Assembly: GCA_020635905.1 (NCBI GenBank)
Contig: JACJYV010000002.1
Span: forward strand, 868,001-932,000
Direction of reading: 5' to 3'
Source: Bacteroidia bacterium
GTDB taxonomy: Bacteria; Bacteroidota; Bacteroidia; J057; JADKCL01
Length of the DNA stretch: 64,000 bases
Shown here: positions 1-8,386 of the stretch, piece by piece
Layout of the letters: each line of letters starts with the position of its first letter
How positions within the stretch are numbered: position 1 is the stretch's first letter
Notes under the pieces: model-generated
Told to the model about the DNA's origin: nothing
What the model saw: the letters and a program-made list of their open reading frames with translations, nothing else
Databases searched by the model: none
Position numbers and translations under genes: made by a program

Positions 1-1331
1 ACCCGGTTTTGCATCTGGAAGGCGGTAAAAACCGCGTCATAGGAATTGCCCGCATCTTCGTTGGTGGAGTAAGCGCGGAAAAAGAATTTATCCTGCTGAC
101 GGATTTCCACCCTGTTCTGGAAAAAGAGAATGTCCTTGAGACTGAATCTGTTTTCGCCCTGATACACCGTGGTGCCTGAACCTATATTAAAGGAGTAAAT
201 GGCCTCCGTTTTGGGAGAGAGTTTATAATGCAGTGAGGCATTTCCTTTCAGGTTGCGGGTGTTATAATTTACCAGGTTAATCTCCTCATAGCCGCGACGG
301 TGAAAAATGCCCAGCCCGGGATAAATGATCTGACCCGTCGGGTCAGAAAGGTTGTTTTGACCTTCTGTGATGTTTTCATCCCCGTAACGGTTTACCGCGT
401 CGTAGCCGCCCGGGTTATCCGTACCCACCAGCGACTGAGGTGTGGGGTCCATATTGGTGGCTTCCCAGTCATGGGCCCGCATATAATAGACATTCACTTT
501 GAAAGCGAATTTATCCACGCCCTCCTTGTTTTTAAAAGCATGCGCATAGCGCACCGCACCCTCGAAGAGAGCCCTTTCCCCACCTTTCAGGCTCACCGAA
601 AGTCCCTGATGCACAAAGGGATCCTTGGTCTGCATGCTGATGACCCCGTTGAAGGCGTTGGGCCCAAAATAGGCCGAGCTGGCTCCCTGAACGAGGTCCA
701 CCCGCTGAATATCGAGCTCAGGCGCTCCCAGGAAGTTCCCCAGAGAGAAGTTCAGACCAGGTGACTGGTTGTCCACCCCGTCAATGATTTGCAGGGTTCT
801 GACCGGGGAAGTACTGTTAAAACCCCGGGTATTGATTACCTTAAATCCAATACTGGCTGAAGTGAGGTCCACCCCTTTCAGGTTACCCAATCCCGCGTAA
901 AAGTCGGCAGAGGGAGTCTCCTTGATCGACATGGCACTCATGGATTCCACCGTGAGGGGCGATTTCAGGGTTTTTTCCGAAATACTTTGCCCCACAATTT
1001 CCACGCCTTCCACTTCCACATCCTGGGGCTGCAATTCCAGTTTCAGGGGTTTATCCAGAGATTTTACCTGAAATACGAGGGAATCATGGGAAATGATGGT
1101 CACCAGAATATCAAACGGCGGCTGAAGGGTGGGTTTAAAGGTAAATTTTCCATCCTCATCAGACAGAGCGCCCGCGGTGCCTTTCAACTCACGAACAATT
1201 GCTCCCACGATGGGCTCACCCGTGGTGGCATCTTTCAGCTCACCTGAAATCTGGGATTGTCCGAAAAGGGGAATTGTCAGGCAAGCTGTTATTGCCAGAA
1301 TCAAAAAATTCCTGAGAGTGTTGCTGATCAT
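1..1331 (-). CDS. TonB-dependent outer-membrane receptor, N-terminal part (runs off window)
   Basis: This is the first ~440 residues of a TonB-dependent receptor, an outer-membrane barrel that takes up a ligand using TonB energy; the rest lies beyond the window start. The translation begins MISNTLRNFLILAITACL and has a signal peptide ending near FGQ. A CarboxypepD_reg-like domain follows (about residues 25-115, ISGELKDATTGEPIVGA). Next is a plug domain with KVINTRGFNSTSPVRTLQIIDGV and DIQRVDLVQGASSAYFGPNA, then the first barrel strands. The ATG at 1331 is the only start that places the signal peptide correctly. A TAnnTTTG promoter element lies about 110 nt upstream. The ligand cannot be told from this part, and no SusD-like partner is visible on this side. 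Confidence 0.88.
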   Translation of the reverse strand, partial: MISNTLRNFLILAITACLTIPLFGQSQISGELKDATTGEPIVGAIVRELKGTAGALSDEDGKFTFKPTLQPPFDILVTIISHDSLVFQVKSLDKPLKLELQPQDVEVEGVEIVGQSISEKTLKSPLTVESMSAMSIKETPSADFYAGLGNLKGVDLTSASIGFKVINTRGFNSTSPVRTLQIIDGVDNQSPGLNFSLGNFLGAPELDIQRVDLVQGASSAYFGPNAFNGVISMQTKDPFVHQGLSVSLKGGERALFEGAVRYAHAFKNKEGVDKFAFKVNVYYMRAHDWEATNMDPTPQSLVGTDNPGGYDAVNRYGDENITEGQNNLSDPTGQIIYPGLGIFHRRGYEEINLVNYNTRNLKGNASLHYKLSPKTEAIYSFNIGSGTTVYQGENRFSLKDILFFQNRVEIRQQDKFFFRAYSTNEDAGNSYDAVFTAFQMQNR

Positions 1332-1444
1332 CGAGTGTCCGATTATAAACAAGTCAGCAAGATAGATTCTTTTGACGTAAGAAATCCCTTGCCAGGCTAC
1401 ATTTTTCTTAACAAATCATTTAGAAATGTCTGTAAAAGAATGCA

Positions 1445-1452
1445 CAAATATA
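1445..1452 (-). promoter_or_regulatory. Bacteroidota -7 element (TATATTTG) for the TonB-dependent receptor
   Basis: The minus strand reads TATATTTG here, an exact match to the TAnnTTTG element recognised by Bacteroidota sigma-ABfr. It lies about 110 nt before the receptor start. No clear -33 TTTG at the usual spacing was seen. Confidence 0.4.
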
Positions 1453-1496
1453 AGTAAAATACAAATAAGTTGAGTCTTTTGAAAATTGAAGGTGAC

Positions 1497-3794
1497 TCAG
1501 TTAAGAGAGGCGACAGTCAGGAGTGGGTCGGGACCATGATCTTTTTCCTCTAATTCAGGACTGATACTGGCAAATAATTTGGCGAATCTGGCTGCGATTA
1601 CCACCAGATCCCTTGCTTCCATCAGCAGGCTGAATACCAAAAGACTGTTACGGGAATTATATTTTTCCAGACGAATACCTTCATTTTGGGATTGAATGGC
1701 ATCTTCAATCAGGATCAGAATTTCGTTCTTTTTCCCCAGATATAATTCCAGACTTTCAGCCGAAATAGTTTTCTGCGAACCGAGCACCACCGCCAGTTGC
1801 CCAATAAAATTTCCCACCTGATCAGCCACGGATCTCACCATCACTTCCTGGCTGGGAACCAGTGGGGCGTGGGTGTTCTCGATATGGGTCACGCAGGCTT
1901 TCACGATCAGTTCAGCCGACTGAGCCAGATCCTGATCCAGGTCAAATACCTTGACAAAAGCGGTGGAAAGGTCGTTAGAATCCTCTCCCGAACGCTTGAT
2001 CAACTGGAAAAGGTGATAACGGGTGCGCTCATTGCGGGATGTGAGTTTGCGGATATCTTTCTTGGATTTGCGAATCAGGGTCAGATCCTCTTCCATCAGC
2101 CCGTTGAAGGCATCAGACATGGCTGCCCGGGCCGATTCAAGGCTCTTTTTGACGTCGCGGGCCATCATTTCATGCAGGTTTCTGCGGGAAAGGGTGTCGT
2201 TATTGGCCAGCATTTTATCCATTTTGGAAGTCTTGTCGCTTTCTTTATTGTGACTGATGTGGCTGCGCACCATCAGGAGGATGGCCAGGGCCATCAATCC
2301 ACCCACGGCATACATTCCAAATAACAAAATCAGCACCACAAAGACAGAACACACCGTAAAAGCTATCAGAGCCGTGCCAAACCAGCCTGCCACAACCTGC
2401 ACCACCCCGGCCACGCGGTAAACTGCGCTGTCGCGGCCCCAGGCCTTGTCGGCGAGGGAAGCACCCATAGCCACCATGAAGGTCACGTAGGTGGTGGAAA
2501 GGGGTAATTTGAGTGAAGTTGCAAGGGAAATCAGCATACTGGCCACGGCGAGATTCACGGAAGCACGGATCAGGTCGAAGGCAACCGGATCTTTTTCCGT
2601 TTTGGCCAAAGGCAAGGGTTGGAAGTTTTTATCAATTTTTTCGAGGGTTTTCAGGGGAATTCCCTTTACCAAAGCAGATGAAACCATGTAGCTGAAACGA
2701 ACCAGGGTCTGGCTGAAAAAGCTGGGTCTGAACCGCTCGGCGCCTTCATTCTGACGGCTCAGCTTGAGACTGGTTTCAACCACGGAACGGGCTTTTCTGG
2801 ATCCCCAAAGGGTCAGTACCATGATCAGACCGGCAATCAGCAGCAACCAGGGATTGGTCTTTACCGGCTCGGCCAGGGAAGTCATCATCAGTTCGTCGGG
2901 AGACATGTTGCTGGCCCGCCAGCTGAAAAACGATTCCATTCCCGCAATAGGCACCCCAATGAAATTGACCAGGTCATTGCCGGCAAAGGCCATGGCCAGG
3001 GCAAAGGTGCCAAAAAGCACCACAATTTTGAGGATGTTAAATTTCGTGAAGGAAGCCAGCAGCTGGAGAATGAGGGTCCAGAGCACCAGGGATGCGCCTA
3101 GAATGGTCAGGGTATGTTCCTTCATCCATTCGTTTTGGGCATCAGACACGAAGGAGGCATGTTTTAGTCCTTTGATGATCAGGAAGTAGGTCATGGCAGT
3201 GAGGGCCAGTCCGCCCCAGACAGATCCAAAGTACTTCAGGCGCTTCTCGTACTGAAAGCTGAAGAGAATACGGGACAGATATTGAATCAATGCCCCAAAT
3301 ACAAAGGCAATGACCACAGAAAGCAAAATCCCCGACACGATGGTCAGGGCTGTTTCTCCGTTGATGTAGGAGCTGAGGTGGCTCAGACCTTCGTCTGCGG
3401 CCGTCATTTTGATCAATGCCACGGTAGTGGCTGCGCCCAGCAGCTCAAACACGATGGAAACCGTGGTGGAAGTGGGCAGACCGATTGAGTTGAAAAAGTC
3501 GAGCAGGATGATATCCGTGAGCATGACCGCCACAAAGACCGCCATGATTTCGGCAAAGGTGAAGGCTTCGGGATGAAAAATGGATTTTCGGGCCACTTCC
3601 ATCATGCCACTGGAAAAGGTCGCTCCTATGAAAATGCCCACGCTGGCCACGATCATGATGGTGCGCATGGAGGTTACTTTGGAACCAATGGCCGAGTTCA
3701 GAAAGTTGACTGCATCGTTGCTCACCCCCACCACCAAATCAGTGATAGCGAGGGCAAAAAGCACGATCACAAGGACCAGATACATGTTTTCCAT
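1497..3794 (-). CDS. PiT-family inorganic phosphate transporter with C-terminal PhoU-like region
   Basis: This is a predicted inner-membrane low-affinity phosphate:cation symporter of the PiT family. Both halves of the family's inverted repeat carry the signature: GVSNDAVNFLNSAIGS near residues 23-38 and FAGNDLVNFIGVPIAG near residue 270. There are roughly ten or more hydrophobic segments. At 765 aa it is longer than E. coli PitA. From about residue 560 on it is a soluble helical region resembling the PhoU/DUF47 proteins that normally sit next to PiT genes, so transporter and regulator appear fused. It lies downstream of frr, but a TAnnTTTG element 17 nt before the start suggests its own promoter. 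The substrate is inferred from the family. Confidence 0.9.
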   Translation of the reverse strand: MENMYLVLVIVLFALAITDLVVGVSNDAVNFLNSAIGSKVTSMRTIMIVASVGIFIGATFSSGMMEVARKSIFHPEAFTFAEIMAVFVAVMLTDIILLDFFNSIGLPTSTTVSIVFELLGAATTVALIKMTAADEGLSHLSSYINGETALTIVSGILLSVVIAFVFGALIQYLSRILFSFQYEKRLKYFGSVWGGLALTAMTYFLIIKGLKHASFVSDAQNEWMKEHTLTILGASLVLWTLILQLLASFTKFNILKIVVLFGTFALAMAFAGNDLVNFIGVPIAGMESFFSWRASNMSPDELMMTSLAEPVKTNPWLLLIAGLIMVLTLWGSRKARSVVETSLKLSRQNEGAERFRPSFFSQTLVRFSYMVSSALVKGIPLKTLEKIDKNFQPLPLAKTEKDPVAFDLIRASVNLAVASMLISLATSLKLPLSTTYVTFMVAMGASLADKAWGRDSAVYRVAGVVQVVAGWFGTALIAFTVCSVFVVLILLFGMYAVGGLMALAILLMVRSHISHNKESDKTSKMDKMLANNDTLSRRNLHEMMARDVKKSLESARAAMSDAFNGLMEEDLTLIRKSKKDIRKLTSRNERTRYHLFQLIKRSGEDSNDLSTAFVKVFDLDQDLAQSAELIVKACVTHIENTHAPLVPSQEVMVRSVADQVGNFIGQLAVVLGSQKTISAESLELYLGKKNEILILIEDAIQSQNEGIRLEKYNSRNSLLVFSLLMEARDLVVIAARFAKLFASISPELEEKDHGPDPLLTVASLN

Positions 3795-3810
3795 TGAAAC
3801 ACCTTTACTC

Positions 3811-3818
3811 CAAAAGTA
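3811..3818 (-). promoter_or_regulatory. Bacteroidota -7 element (TACTTTTG) for the PiT transporter
   Basis: The minus strand reads TACTTTTG, matching TAnnTTTG, 16 nt upstream of the transporter ATG. This implies a very short leader and transcription independent of the tsf-pyrH-frr genes. Confidence 0.4.
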
Positions 3819-3848
3819 AGATATGCAGGTGAGTACAGGGGAATATTA

Positions 3849-3869
3849 ATGTTAACTTATCGTTAACAT
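3849..3869. promoter_or_regulatory. Perfect inverted repeat ATGTTAAC-N5-GTTAACAT between frr and the PiT gene
   Basis: Eight-bp perfect arms flank a 5-nt spacer just after the frr stop and upstream of the PiT promoter element. There is no T-tract, so it is a weak terminator candidate. It could equally be an operator for the transporter. Confidence 0.3.
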
Positions 3870-3876
3870 ACCTGTT

Positions 3877-4440
3877 TCAGATGGTGAGGATTTCGGCTTC
3901 TTTCTGTTTCAGAATCTCATCCACGCGGGCTCCAAAATCATTGGTGAGTTTTTGGATGGCGTCTTCCCCTCCTTTGATCTCGTCTTCAGATACGCCTTCG
4001 TCTTTGAGAGCTTTCAGATCGCTGTTGGAATCGCGGCGGGAGTTGCGGATAGATACCTTGGCATTCTCGCCTTCGGCTTTGGCCTGTCTGACCAGATCGC
4101 GGCGGCGTTCTTCCGTAGGGATTGGAACGGGAATAATGATCTTTTCACCATTATTGCTGGGGTTGAGACCCAGGTTTGCGGCAATAATTCCCCTTTCCAC
4201 GGCTGAGATGGATTTTTTATCGAAGGGATTTACGATCAGGGTACGAGCATCCTGGGTGGAAACGGTAGCTACCTGTTTGAGGGGAGCATTTGCGCCGTAG
4301 TATTCCACCACCACCCCGTCGAGCATGGCGGGATTGGCTTTTCCGGCCCTGATTTTGGCCAATTCACGATTGAGGTGATCAATGGCAGCCTCCATGGATT
4401 CGCTGGCTGCGTCGAGGATAAAAGATACGTTTTCGTCCAT
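3877..4440 (-). CDS. frr: Ribosome recycling factor
   Basis: The product splits post-termination 70S ribosomes together with EF-G, in the cytoplasm. At 187 aa it has the usual RRF length. Recognisable family blocks are AIDHLNRELAKIRAGKANP near residues 18-36, TLIVNPFDKKSISAVERGI near residue 88, IPVPIPTEERRRDLVRQAK near residue 123, and the helical C-terminus KQKEAEILTI. It starts 14 nt after pyrH. The order tsf-pyrH-frr on one strand is the common bacterial arrangement, so co-transcription is likely. Confidence 0.97.
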   Translation of the reverse strand: MDENVSFILDAASESMEAAIDHLNRELAKIRAGKANPAMLDGVVVEYYGANAPLKQVATVSTQDARTLIVNPFDKKSISAVERGIIAANLGLNPSNNGEKIIIPVPIPTEERRRDLVRQAKAEGENAKVSIRNSRRDSNSDLKALKDEGVSEDEIKGGEDAIQKLTNDFGARVDEILKQKEAEILTI

Positions 4441-4454
4441 TTCGAAAGATTCTC

Positions 4455-5159
4455 TTAAGAAACCAAAGTACCCACGGTTTCGCCCTGCACAATGCGCTTC
4501 AAGTTGCCGTAGGTGTTAATATTGAACACAATTATAGGTAATTTATTTTCCTGACACAAGGTAAAGGCGGTCATGTCCATGACATTCAACCTGTTGCTGA
4601 GCACGTCAGAAAAGGAGATGGTATCGAACTTCTGGGCATTTGCATCCTTTTCAGGATCAGCAGTATAGACCCCGTCCACCTTGGTGCCTTTGAGCACCAC
4701 GTCCGCCTCGATCTCAATGGCCCGCAGGCTGGCCGCGGTATCTGTGGTAAAAAACGGGTTGCCCGTTCCACCTCCCAGAATGATGATCCTGCCTTTTTCC
4801 ACGTGACGGATGGCCCGGCGGCGGATATAGGGCTCGCATACTTTCTGGATTTCCACAGCCGACATGACCCGGGTTTTGGCACCTGCTCTTTCGAGAGCGT
4901 CCTGAAGGGCCATGGCGTTCATCACGGTGGCCAGCATACCCATGTAGTCGGCCTGGGCGCGGTCCATGCCTCTGGCTTCTCCCTGTACCCCGCGGAAAAT
5001 ATTCCCTCCACCAATCACCACTGCCAATTCCACCCCAAGTTCCTGCACTTCCTTGATCTGGGCAGCATACATGTCAATGGTGGTGGTATCAATACCAAAT
5101 TCTTTGGGGCCCATCAGGGCTTCGCCGCTCAGTTTCAGGAGTACCCTTTTATATTTCAT
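4455..5159 (-). CDS. pyrH: UMP kinase
   Basis: The enzyme phosphorylates UMP to UDP with ATP (amino-acid-kinase fold, normally hexameric) for pyrimidine nucleotide synthesis. Starting at MKYKRVLLKLSGEAL gives 234 aa, matching the family. An in-frame start 13 codons upstream exists but would add a tail that overlaps the terminator region. Diagnostic blocks are LKLSGEAL, VIGGGNIFRG, RAQADYMGMLATVMNA, the GGGTGNPFFTTDTAA nucleotide-site loop and VLKGTKVDGVYTADP. It sits between tsf and frr. A strong hairpin separates it from tsf, so its expression may depend on read-through or a local promoter. Confidence 0.97.
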   Translation of the reverse strand: MKYKRVLLKLSGEALMGPKEFGIDTTTIDMYAAQIKEVQELGVELAVVIGGGNIFRGVQGEARGMDRAQADYMGMLATVMNAMALQDALERAGAKTRVMSAVEIQKVCEPYIRRRAIRHVEKGRIIILGGGTGNPFFTTDTAASLRAIEIEADVVLKGTKVDGVYTADPEKDANAQKFDTISFSDVLSNRLNVMDMTAFTLCQENKLPIIVFNINTYGNLKRIVQGETVGTLVS

Positions 5160-5199
5160 GGTCTGGATTTTGTTGGAGTTGATGAATAAAAAAGACAAA

Positions 5200-5229
5200 A
5201 AAAAGGAGAGACAATTGCCTCTCCTTTTT
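5200..5229 (-). terminator. Rho-independent terminator between tsf and pyrH
   Basis: An 11-bp A/T-flanked stem (AAAAAGGAGAG at 5200-5210 pairing with 5219-5229) has an 8-nt loop and continues into a T-run on the minus strand. It begins 11 nt after the tsf stop. The symmetric tails make it potentially bidirectional. Confidence 0.8.
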
Positions 5230-5240
5230 ATTAAACGGGA

Positions 5241-6080
5241 TTAATTACCGCCCAATTGCATCCTTACGAAGGCTTTTACCTTCAGATTGGGATTGATTTC
5301 CTTCAGGTACTGACCTACGGATTTGGAAGAATCCTTCACGTAGTCCTGGCTGAGCAGGGTGCTTTCCTTGAAGAATTTATTGAGTTTGCCTTCGGCAATT
5401 TTCTCGATGATGTTTTCGGGCTTGCCTTCCTGACGGGCCTGTTCGCGGCCGATGCGCAGTTCACGCTCTTTGATATCGTCGGGCACAGAGCTGCTGTCGA
5501 TGGAAACGGGGCTCATGGCAGCAATCTGCATAGCTACGTTTTTGCCAACGGGCTCAATGTCAGTATTTCCAACGCCTTCGAAAGCAACCAGCACACCTAC
5601 CCGGGCACCCAGGTGAATGTAGTTCACCACGGCTTCTGAATTCAGAGCCACCACGCGACGGAGATCAATTTTCTCTCCAATTCGTCCCATAGCGTCGGTC
5701 AGGTGCTGCTCTACAGTGCGGCCATCGCCATAGTCCATGGCTTTGAGGTCGTCCGCGTTCTGAGCATTATTTGCAAATGCAACCTGGAGGATATTTTGTC
5801 CAATTCCCTGGAAATCATCGTTACGGGCAACAAAGTCAGTCTCGCTGTTCAGTTCGAGCATTACCCCGGAAGAGAAGTCAGGGGCAGACATTGCAAAGAT
5901 TGAGCCTTCAGTTGCATCACGGTCCGCGCGTTTATCAGAAACTTTTTGTCCTTTTTTACGCAGAATTTCAACTGCCATTTCAAAATCGCCGCCTGACTCA
6001 GTCAGGGCATTTTTACAATCCATCATCGGAGCGCCGGTTTGGGCCCTGAGGGTTGCTACTTCTTTTGCGCTAATTGCCAT
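5241..6080 (-). CDS. tsf: Translation elongation factor Ts
   Basis: EF-Ts is the nucleotide exchange factor that regenerates EF-Tu-GTP in the cytoplasm. At 279 aa it has typical length. The N-terminal UBA-like part reads ISAKEVATLRAQTGAPMMDC followed by KNALTESGGDFEMAVEILRKKG, and the core contains the conserved SETDFVARNDDF. The start is well supported: AAAGGA lies a few bases before the ATG, unusual for this phylum, and a TAnnTTTG element is about 50 nt upstream. rpsB, often the upstream partner, is absent. The gene here begins its own transcription unit, next to a MITE-like repeat. Confidence 0.97.
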   Translation of the reverse strand: MAISAKEVATLRAQTGAPMMDCKNALTESGGDFEMAVEILRKKGQKVSDKRADRDATEGSIFAMSAPDFSSGVMLELNSETDFVARNDDFQGIGQNILQVAFANNAQNADDLKAMDYGDGRTVEQHLTDAMGRIGEKIDLRRVVALNSEAVVNYIHLGARVGVLVAFEGVGNTDIEPVGKNVAMQIAAMSPVSIDSSSVPDDIKERELRIGREQARQEGKPENIIEKIAEGKLNKFFKESTLLSQDYVKDSSKSVGQYLKEINPNLKVKAFVRMQLGGN

Positions 6081-6128
6081 TTTCCTTTTACTTAATTAAT
6101 TAAGGATATACTTTTCAAAAAATCGCTG

Positions 6129-6136
6129 CAAATATA
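6129..6136 (-). promoter_or_regulatory. Bacteroidota -7 element (TATATTTG) for tsf
   Basis: The minus strand reads TATATTTG, about 48 nt before the tsf ATG. It leaves a leader of roughly 40 nt that contains a Shine-Dalgarno-like AAAGGA. This is one of the best-supported promoters in the window. Confidence 0.55.
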
Positions 6137-6223
6137 GTAAAGTAATTTGAAAAGAGTTTTGGGAATTTGATTTAAAGTGAGCAATAAAAAACGGGGCCGA
6201 AATCCGCGATTTCCCTAACTGAA

Positions 6224-6341
6224 ACCTTAAAAAACAAAGAAGACCAAGGCGGATACAGGTGAAGAAGGCGCAGTTTACTTCTGTAAATGAGCATTTCTGA
6301 ACCAGGTCCAATGCAGAGATTCGAAGTTTTTAGAGATCCCC
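6224..6341 (+). repeat. MITE-like dispersed repeat, copy A
   Basis: About 118 bp that aligns along its whole length with 57694-57815 at roughly 85 % identity by eye. Shared blocks include AAGGCGG, AGGTGAAGAA, GCGCAGTTTAC, GTAAATGAGCATTTCTGA and GCAGAGATTCG. The 3' end (TTTTTAGAGATCCCCT) keeps the terminal inverted repeat seen in copy B, while the 5' end is degraded. It lies just past the 3' end of the TonB gene, as copy B does for the VanX-like gene. Origin unknown. Confidence 0.75.
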
Positions 6342-6348
6342 TAAATGA

Positions 6349-6376
6349 ATGAAGCCGACCCTGGGGCCGGCTTCAT
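6349..6376 (-). terminator. Hairpin downstream of the TonB gene
   Basis: Nine-bp perfect arms (ATGAAGCCG / CGGCTTCAT) with further pairing inside the loop, 20 nt after the TonB stop. The downstream T-tract is weak, so it may be a 3'-end stabiliser rather than a strong terminator. Confidence 0.55.
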
Positions 6377-6396
6377 GGAAAATCAAAACCAAACTG

Positions 6397-7215
6397 CTAT
6401 CTCAACAAATGAAAATCAAAGGGAATGGTGACCCATACTTTGACGGGTTCGCCTGCCTGGATACCCGGGGTGAATTCCAGGTTGCTGATCTGGGCTTCAA
6501 CCGCTTTCGTCAGGAGGGGATGGGGATTTCTCACCACCAGGTGACGCTCATATTTGCCGGTCGTGCCGACCAGAATACGCAGGATCACTTTGCCTTCAAT
6601 TTCGGCTTCCTTGGCCGCAGGCGGGTAACCAATCAGTTTTTTGATATTATCCATGTTTACCGGGCCAGGTTCTTTTTCGACCATGATCCAGGCATTGGGG
6701 TCGGGATCTTCCTCGGGTTCTTCGATCACCACATTAACCAGTCCGTCACCGTCGATCTCGTCGAAATTATACCCGTCCACATCACCGTCCACATCGACCA
6801 CGTCGATGTTATCGACTTCCTTGATGGAATCCATTTCGTTGATGGAAACGTCAATTGGAACCTGATCATCGGGCACTGGCACGGGCACATTGAAGGCAAT
6901 GGCGGAAATGACCGGGGGCGGCACATCGGGCGGCATCTCGGGAGTAACCTCATCCTCCACCGGGGGAAGGACAATGTCGGTCATCTCAAGCACCACTTTT
7001 TTGTTGAGATCTGTTTCCATGCCCGAGGCAGCCAGGAAGTTTTGCCAGACCCAGGGCCCGACCGTGAGGAGGAGAAAAAGGGACATGCCCACAATCAGCG
7101 CCCGTCCGAGGCTGCGATTGTAATTTTTACGAAGCATGTACGCTCCGTAGCCGTGGTTTCGTTGTTCGAAAACCATTTCGTCCAAATCGGCGAGAAGGAC
7201 TGCAGAATTTTTCAT
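6397..7215 (-). CDS. TonB-family energy transducer
   Basis: The product links the inner-membrane ExbB/ExbD motor to outer-membrane TonB-dependent receptors. A cytoplasmic N-terminus (MKNSAVLLADLDEMVFEQRN) precedes one membrane span near residues 38-62. A Pro/Asp/Glu/Val-rich periplasmic linker runs from about 75 to 185. The TonB C-terminal domain covers about 190-272: YPPAAKEAEIEGKVILRILV, later LEFTPGIQAGEPVKVWVTIP. The N-terminal 'NHGYGAY..R' block is typical of Bacteroidota TonB proteins. It may serve the nearby partial receptor, but Bacteroidota have several TonB paralogues. A hairpin follows the stop. Confidence 0.9.
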   Translation of the reverse strand: MKNSAVLLADLDEMVFEQRNHGYGAYMLRKNYNRSLGRALIVGMSLFLLLTVGPWVWQNFLAASGMETDLNKKVVLEMTDIVLPPVEDEVTPEMPPDVPPPVISAIAFNVPVPVPDDQVPIDVSINEMDSIKEVDNIDVVDVDGDVDGYNFDEIDGDGLVNVVIEEPEEDPDPNAWIMVEKEPGPVNMDNIKKLIGYPPAAKEAEIEGKVILRILVGTTGKYERHLVVRNPHPLLTKAVEAQISNLEFTPGIQAGEPVKVWVTIPFDFHLLR

Positions 7216-7436
7216 AATACTGTGGATTTTGGTGAAACAATGAAAAAAGGGCAGTAAGGCATGTTTTTAAGAATACTTTATCAAAAGGTGCTGGCTTTTG
7301 AGGGTTTCCACACGGCGGTTTGAAAAAATTTTTAAATTTTTTTGTGGAGACGTTAAATGGTCTGTTGGGGAGAGTCGGGAACATACAAAACCTCTTCAGG
7401 CTGGCAGGGAAAAGTGCTTTAATGCTAAAAAAGATG

Positions 7437-7444
7437 TATATTTG
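7437..7444 (+). promoter_or_regulatory. Bacteroidota -7 element (TATATTTG) upstream of the OMP-like gene
   Basis: An exact TAnnTTTG match ending 11 nt before the predicted TTG start. The mRNA would then be nearly leaderless. Confidence 0.45.
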
Positions 7445-7455
7445 AGATTAATTCC

Positions 7456-8088
7456 TTGAATTACAGGATTCAAATAGCGATCTGGAAGAAGCTGTTGCTG
7501 GCAACAGCAGCCTTTGTATTCCTGTCAGGCGCCAGCCTGCAGGCGCAGTGGTTGCAGCCGCACCGCTTTCAGTTTGGTATGTCGCTCGGCTTTGGTGGTC
7601 TCCACGAATGGGGAAAACCCAGTTTCGACATTCACAAGCACCGTACCACCCTGCGCATTTCTCCCGGCCTTTATTATATGTCGGCAGGCATTACCCAAAA
7701 AATTGCCTATTTCAGCCCCAACCGCCGCACAGACCGGGTTTTGATTGGCTCCATTTACTACCACAACGACTGGCTCCTCTCCAACCTTCAGAATAAGGAA
7801 GTGAAAAAGGATGTCAATGCGCTGATGTTTATGCCCGGCATTCATGTGGATCTCAACCACCTTGGACAGTATTTTCTGGAAGTTTCGGTGGGATATACCT
7901 ATGCCTGGGAAAGGAATTTTGATGCGGATCACAGTGTCATCCGGCACCGCCACCACCACATTCCCATGGCTGAAATCCGCATTGGAGGCATTTTCCTCAG
8001 CCGCAAGGAACATCACCAGACCTTCAAATACTATCCGCGCGACGTGAAGAAAATCGAGCAGAAAAAACTGAAGTTCAAGTCGAAGTAA
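7456..8088 (+). CDS. Secreted/outer-membrane beta-barrel-like protein of unknown function
   Basis: A 210-aa protein with a signal peptide (hydrophobic LLLATAAFVFLSGASLQAQ, cleavage near residue 31). The mature part is rich in aromatic and alternating polar residues, for example RFQFGMSLGFGGLHEWG, SPGLYYMSAGITQKIAYF and YFLEVSVGYTYAWERNF, as expected for a small outer-membrane barrel. A His cluster (HSVIRHRHHH, near residue 165) is notable. The start is TTG: no upstream ATG is in frame and the next ATG falls after the signal peptide. It stands alone, divergent from the TonB gene. No family was recognised; an opacity/OmpW-like barrel is possible. Confidence 0.65.
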   Translation: MNYRIQIAIWKKLLLATAAFVFLSGASLQAQWLQPHRFQFGMSLGFGGLHEWGKPSFDIHKHRTTLRISPGLYYMSAGITQKIAYFSPNRRTDRVLIGSIYYHNDWLLSNLQNKEVKKDVNALMFMPGIHVDLNHLGQYFLEVSVGYTYAWERNFDADHSVIRHRHHHIPMAEIRIGGIFLSRKEHHQTFKYYPRDVKKIEQKKLKFKSK

Positions 8089-8221
8089 GCTGAATGGGCA
8101 GGCGCGGGTAAACTTGAGGGCGAAATGGCAATGGCGCCCTTCCCCAACCCACTTTACCTGGCTAAAATTATTACCTTATTTAGATGTTCCCTTTAATTTG
8201 AAGCCTGAGGAGCTTATTGTG

Positions 8222-8386
8222 GGTGACCCCAGCGGGGCGAATCATGGGTAGATTGAGTAATTATTCCCAATTCACGACCCCGTAGGGGGCGAACATAATC
8301 CACCCAAAACGTACTGTTCGACCCCTACAGGGTCGGTCTTCTTACAATTAAATTAGCCATTCATGTTTGACCCCGCTGGGGTCACC
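8222..8386. repeat. REP-like composite palindrome (family 1) overlapping the nhaC-like 3' end
   Basis: The outer arms GGTGACCCCAGCGGGG (8222 on) and CCCCGCTGGGGTCACC (ending at 8386) are mutual inverted repeats and extend into CGAATCATGG / CCATTCATG. An inner pair around 8274-8292 and 8314-8334 (CGACCCCGTAGGGGGCGAA-type) is nested inside. The block CCCCAGCGGGGCGA-TCATGGGTAGA recurs at 13941-13966, so this is a dispersed family. The right arm lies inside the antiporter coding sequence and supplies its last ten codons and stop. Confidence 0.75.

Larger units (their letters stand above)
6081..6396. other. Intergenic region between tsf and tonB: promoter, repeat and hairpin, no gene
   Basis: This 316-bp gap holds the tsf promoter element, a MITE-like repeat copy and a hairpin after the TonB gene. 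A 71-codon open frame on the minus strand lies largely inside the repeat and is not considered a gene. Confidence 0.7.

Noticed and set aside
6096..6311. 71-codon open frame on the minus strand between tsf and tonB
   Set aside because: It runs through the MITE-like repeat, and its translation comes from repeat sequence rather than a conserved protein.
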